64,000 nt of DNA from Alentia gelatinosa (lineage: Eukaryota; Annelida; Polychaeta; Phyllodocida; Polynoidae), in contig OX465589.1 in assembly GCA_950022655.1 (NCBI GenBank), positions 32,713,970-32,777,969 on the forward strand. Direction: 5' to 3'. The notes under the pieces are model-generated. The model worked only from the letters and a program-made list of their open reading frames with translations, had not been told where the DNA came from and did not search any database. Below, one piece after another: positions 60,462-64,000 of the stretch (the stretch's first letter is position 1; every line of letters begins with the position of its first letter). Both the position numbers and the translations under genes were made by a program.

Positions 60462-62566
60462 GGTGAGACAGTTAGGCTGGGTGAGACAGACTCAGGCAGG
60501 GTGAGACAGACTCGGGAAGGGTGAGTTGAGACAGACTCAGGCAGGGTGAGACAGACTCTGGCAGGATGATGAGAGACAGACTCAGGCAGGGTATAAAAGA
60601 CACGGGCAGGGCGAGATAGGCTTGGGCAGGGTGATGAGAAACAGACTTGGACAATGTGAGACAGACATGGGCAGGATAATGTGAGACAAACTGGGGCAGG
60701 GTGAGACAGAGTCAGGCAGGGTGAGACAGACTCAGGAAGGGTGAGGTGAGACAGAGTCAGGCAGGGTGAGACAGACTTGGGCAGGGTGATGAGAGACAGA
60801 CTCAGGCAGGGTATGACAGACTTGGGTAGAGCGACATAGACTTGAGCAGAGTGATGAGAGACAGACTGGGGCAGGGTGAGACAGACTCAAACAGGATGAG
60901 ACAGACTCAGACAGGGTGAGACAGACTCGGGCAGGGTTAGGTTATACAGACTCAGGCAGGGTGAAACAGTCGGTCAGGGTGAAGGGAGACAGACAGAGGG
61001 AGGGTATAACAGACATGGGCAGTTTCAGGTTAGACAGACTAGGGTAGGTCGAGACAGACTGGGGCAGGGTAAGTTGAGACAGACTGGGACAGGGTGAGAA
61101 AGACATGGGCAGGATAATGAGAGACAGACTGGGGCAGGGTTAGACAGAGTCAGGCAGGGTGAGACAGACTCGGGAAGGGTGAGACAATCTCGGGCAGGGT
61201 GATGAGAGACAGACTCAGGGAGGGTATGACAGACTCGGGCAGGCCTACTTAATTGGTCGCTAGTTTATGCAGCGACCTTGATATTGACTGCACTTGTTAC
61301 TGATAGATTGGCCATCAACCCCTGTCTGTGCTGAGCTCCTCACTCTCAGTCGGATAGATTGACGTGCCGTACCGTACGCAGAATTTAACTCACTGTCGCC
61401 CAAATTATCATAGCCCAAGACATCTAAAGATGATACGTACCAATGCGGATATTCACTTCCAGTTAGAATTCAGCCATGAGACTTTAACACCAGTTAGGGA
61501 CACATATAACCTACGATCACCTAAAATATGAAGAAAATCGGCCAATTAGATCTAACGATATTCGTGTTTGAATCTGGTTGTATCAAATGCTGCTCTGGTG
61601 GCCAGTGTAGGCCTACTTAATTGGTCGCTAGTTTATGCAGCGACCTTGATATTGACTGCACTTGTTACTGATAGATTGGCCATCAACCCCTGTCTGTGCT
61701 GAGCTCCTCACTCTCAGTCGGATAGATTGACGTGCCGTACCGTACGCAGAATTTAACTCACTGTTGCCCAAATTATCATAGCCCAAGACATCTAAGGATG
61801 ATACGTACCAAATGCGGCTATTCACTTCCAGTTAGAATTCAGCCATGAGACTTTAACACCAGTTAGGGACACATATAACCTACGATCACCTAAAATATGA
61901 AGAAAATCGGCCAATTAGATCTAACGATATTCGTGTTTGAATCTGGTTGTATCAAATGCTGCTCTGGTGGCCAGTGTAGGCCTACTTAATTGGTCGCTAG
62001 TTTATGCAGCGACCTTGATATTGACTGCACTTGTTACTGATAGATTGGCCATCAACCCCTGTCTGTGCTGAGCTCCTCACTCTCAGTCGAATAGATTGAT
62101 GGGCCTTAACTTACGCAGAATTTAACTGACTGTCGTCCAAATTATCATAGCCCAAGACATCTGAGGATGATGCATACCAAATGCGGAAATTCACTTCCCG
62201 TTGGAATATGGCCATGAAACTTTAACACCAGTTAGGGACACATATAACTTACGATCACCTAAAATATGAAGAAAATCGGCCGCTTGGATCTAACGACATT
62301 CACGTTTGAATATGGTTGTATCAAATGCTGCTCTGGTGGCCAGTGTACTGACGCTGGGTGACTATGATAAGAACTAACGTTTTAATTGACAGGTCCTGCC
62401 ACCTGGTGTATTATGTGAAACCAGGTTCCTCACTACATTCATAACGCCCTTAACATGCCCTCTTCCTGTCAGACTCAGTGGTCTAGAGGTAGTGTCAGCA
62501 AGGGAAACCTATGGTTGAGAGTTCAATCCCCTTCCATGCAGAGCGGTTTTTTTTTCAAGAGTCATG
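60462..62566 (+). repeat. HOR unit R33 (2,105 bp; A-A-B)
   Basis: M 60462-61240 (lacks one CAGGCAGAGTGAGACAGACT repeat near the start; has GAAACAGTCGGTC), A1 61241-61608 (368-bp allele), A2 61609-61977 (CTGTTGCCC, GCGGCTATTC), B 61978-62346 (CCTTAACTTACG), S 62347-62566. Its modules match different units elsewhere, so it is a mosaic. Confidence 0.95.
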
Positions 62567-64000
62567 GGTGAGACAGTTAGGCTGGGTGAGACAGACTCAG
62601 GCAGAGTGAGACAGACTCAGGCAGGGTGAGACAGACTCGGGAAGGGTGAGTTGAGACAGACTCAGGCAGGGTGAGACAGACTCTGGCAGGATGATGAGAG
62701 ACAGACTCAGGCAGGGTATAAAAGACACGGGCAGGGCGAGATGGGCTTGGGCAGGGTGATGAGAAACAGACTTGGACAATGTGAGACAGACATGGGCAGG
62801 ATAATGTGAGACAAACTGGGGCAGGGTGAGACAGAGTCAGGCAGGGTGAGACAGACTCAGGAAGGGTGAGGTGAGACAGAGTCAGGCAGGGTGAGACAGA
62901 CTTGGGCAGGGTGATGAGAGACAGACTCAGGCAGGGTATGACAGACTTGGGTAGAGCGACATAGACTTGAGCAGAGTGATGAGAGACAGACTGGGGCAGG
63001 GTGAGACAGACTCACACAGGATGAGACAGACTCAGACAGGGTGAGACAGACTCGTGCAGGGTTAGGTAATACAGACTCAGGCAGGGTGAAACAGACTCGG
63101 TCAGGGTGAAGGGAGACAGACAGAGGGAGGGTATAACAGACATGGGCAGTTTCAGGTTAGACAGACTAGGGTAGGTCGAGACAGACTGGGGCAGGGTAAG
63201 TTGAGACAGACGGGGACAGGGTGAGAAAGACATGGGCAGGATAATGAGAGACAGACTGGGGCAGGGTTAGACAGAGTCAGGCAGGGTGAGACAGACTCGG
63301 GAAGGGTGAGACAATCTCGGGCAGGGTGATGAGAGACAGACTCAGGGAGGGTATGACAGACTCGGGCAGGCCTACTTAATTGGTCGCTAGTTTATGCAGC
63401 GACCTTGATATTGACTGCACTTGTTACTGATAGATTGGCCATCAACCCCTGTCTGTGCTGAGCTCCTCACTCTCAGTCGGATAGATTGACGTGCCGTACC
63501 GTACGCAGAATTTAACTCACTGTTGCCCAAATTATCATAGCCCAAGACATCTAAGGATGATACGTACCAAATGCGGCTATTCACTTCCAGTTAGAATTCA
63601 GCCATGAGACTTTAACACCAGTTAGGGACACATATAACCTACGATCACCTAAAATATGAAGAAAATCGGCCAATTAGATCTAACGATATTCGTGTTTGAA
63701 TCTGGTTGTATCAAATGCTGCTCTGGTGGCCAGTGTAGGCCTACTTAATTGGTCGCTAGTTTATGCAGCGACCTTGATATTGACTGCACTTGTTACTGAT
63801 AGATTGGCCATCAACCCCTGTCTGTGCTGAGCTCCTCACTCTCAGTCGAATAGATTGATGGGCCTTAACTTACGCAGAATTTAACTGACTGTCGTCCAAA
63901 TTATCATAGCCCAAGACATCTGAGGATGATGCATACCAAATGCGGAAATTCACTTCCCGTTGGAATACGGCCATGAAACTTTAACACCAGTTAGGGACAC
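62567..64000 (+). repeat. HOR unit R34 (right-truncated)
   Basis: M 62567-63367 (private CTCGTGCAGG), A 63368-63736 (CTGTTGCCC, GCGGCTATTC), B 63737-64000, cut by the window end 264 bp into the monomer (CCTTAACTTACG allele; private GAATACGGCC). Confidence 0.94.

Larger units (their letters stand above)
59881..64000 (+). repeat. Higher-order satellite array, right block (end of R32, R33, R34)
   Basis: Continuation of the same array after the transposon. It resumes with TTAATTGGTCGC inside the interrupted B monomer, so the two blocks are one array split by an insertion. Contents: remainder of B and S of R32, an enlarged A-A-B unit (R33), and a unit cut by the window end (R34). Confidence 0.97.

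Overview
The window is eukaryotic, almost certainly animal, non-genic DNA. It is a very large tandem satellite array with a higher-order repeat (HOR) structure, interrupted once by a 6.5-kb piggyBac-family DNA transposon. Evidence for a eukaryote: a transposase gene with GT-AG introns and an AATAAA signal, 20-bp minisatellite arrays, tRNA-like Pol III promoter boxes followed by T-runs, and more than 55 kb with no other credible gene. The repeat families do not identify a species; an invertebrate metazoan is my guess only.

Layout. Positions 1-53394 and 59881-64000 form one array of 35 units (called R0-R34 here; R0 and R34 are cut by the window edges). The canonical unit is 1,739-1,760 bp and has four modules in fixed order. 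M is a purine-rich block of degenerate ~20-bp minisatellite repeats (usually 781 or 801 bp). A and B are two related 369-bp monomers, each starting with AGGCCTACTTAATTGG. S is a ~220-bp spacer ending in a tRNA-like A box / B box pair and a run of 8-10 T. Copies look about 98-99% alike by eye. The array contains shortened-M units, A-A-B trimers, a single A/B hybrid monomer, one large internal deletion, and several multi-unit blocks duplicated as a whole. All of this fits repeated unequal exchange.

Transposon. Positions 53395-59880 have perfect 15-bp terminal inverted repeats (CCCATTCGCGGCGGG) and are flanked by TTAA on both sides. The insertion lies in the TTAA near the start of a B monomer (unit R32). 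The element encodes a three-exon transposase (635 aa predicted) with four aspartates at piggyBac-like spacing and a Cys/His-rich C-terminus. It is longer than usual because a 452-bp tandem repeat, itself a diverged dimer, forms one array in intron 2 and another 3' of the coding region.

There is no sign of CRISPR, operons, prokaryotic genes, rRNA or an intact tRNA. The many short open frames on the minus strand of the array are by-products of repeat composition. The most noteworthy points are the Pol III-like module carried in every satellite unit, the nested super-repeat organisation, and the duplicated 452-bp arrays flanking exon 3 of the transposase.
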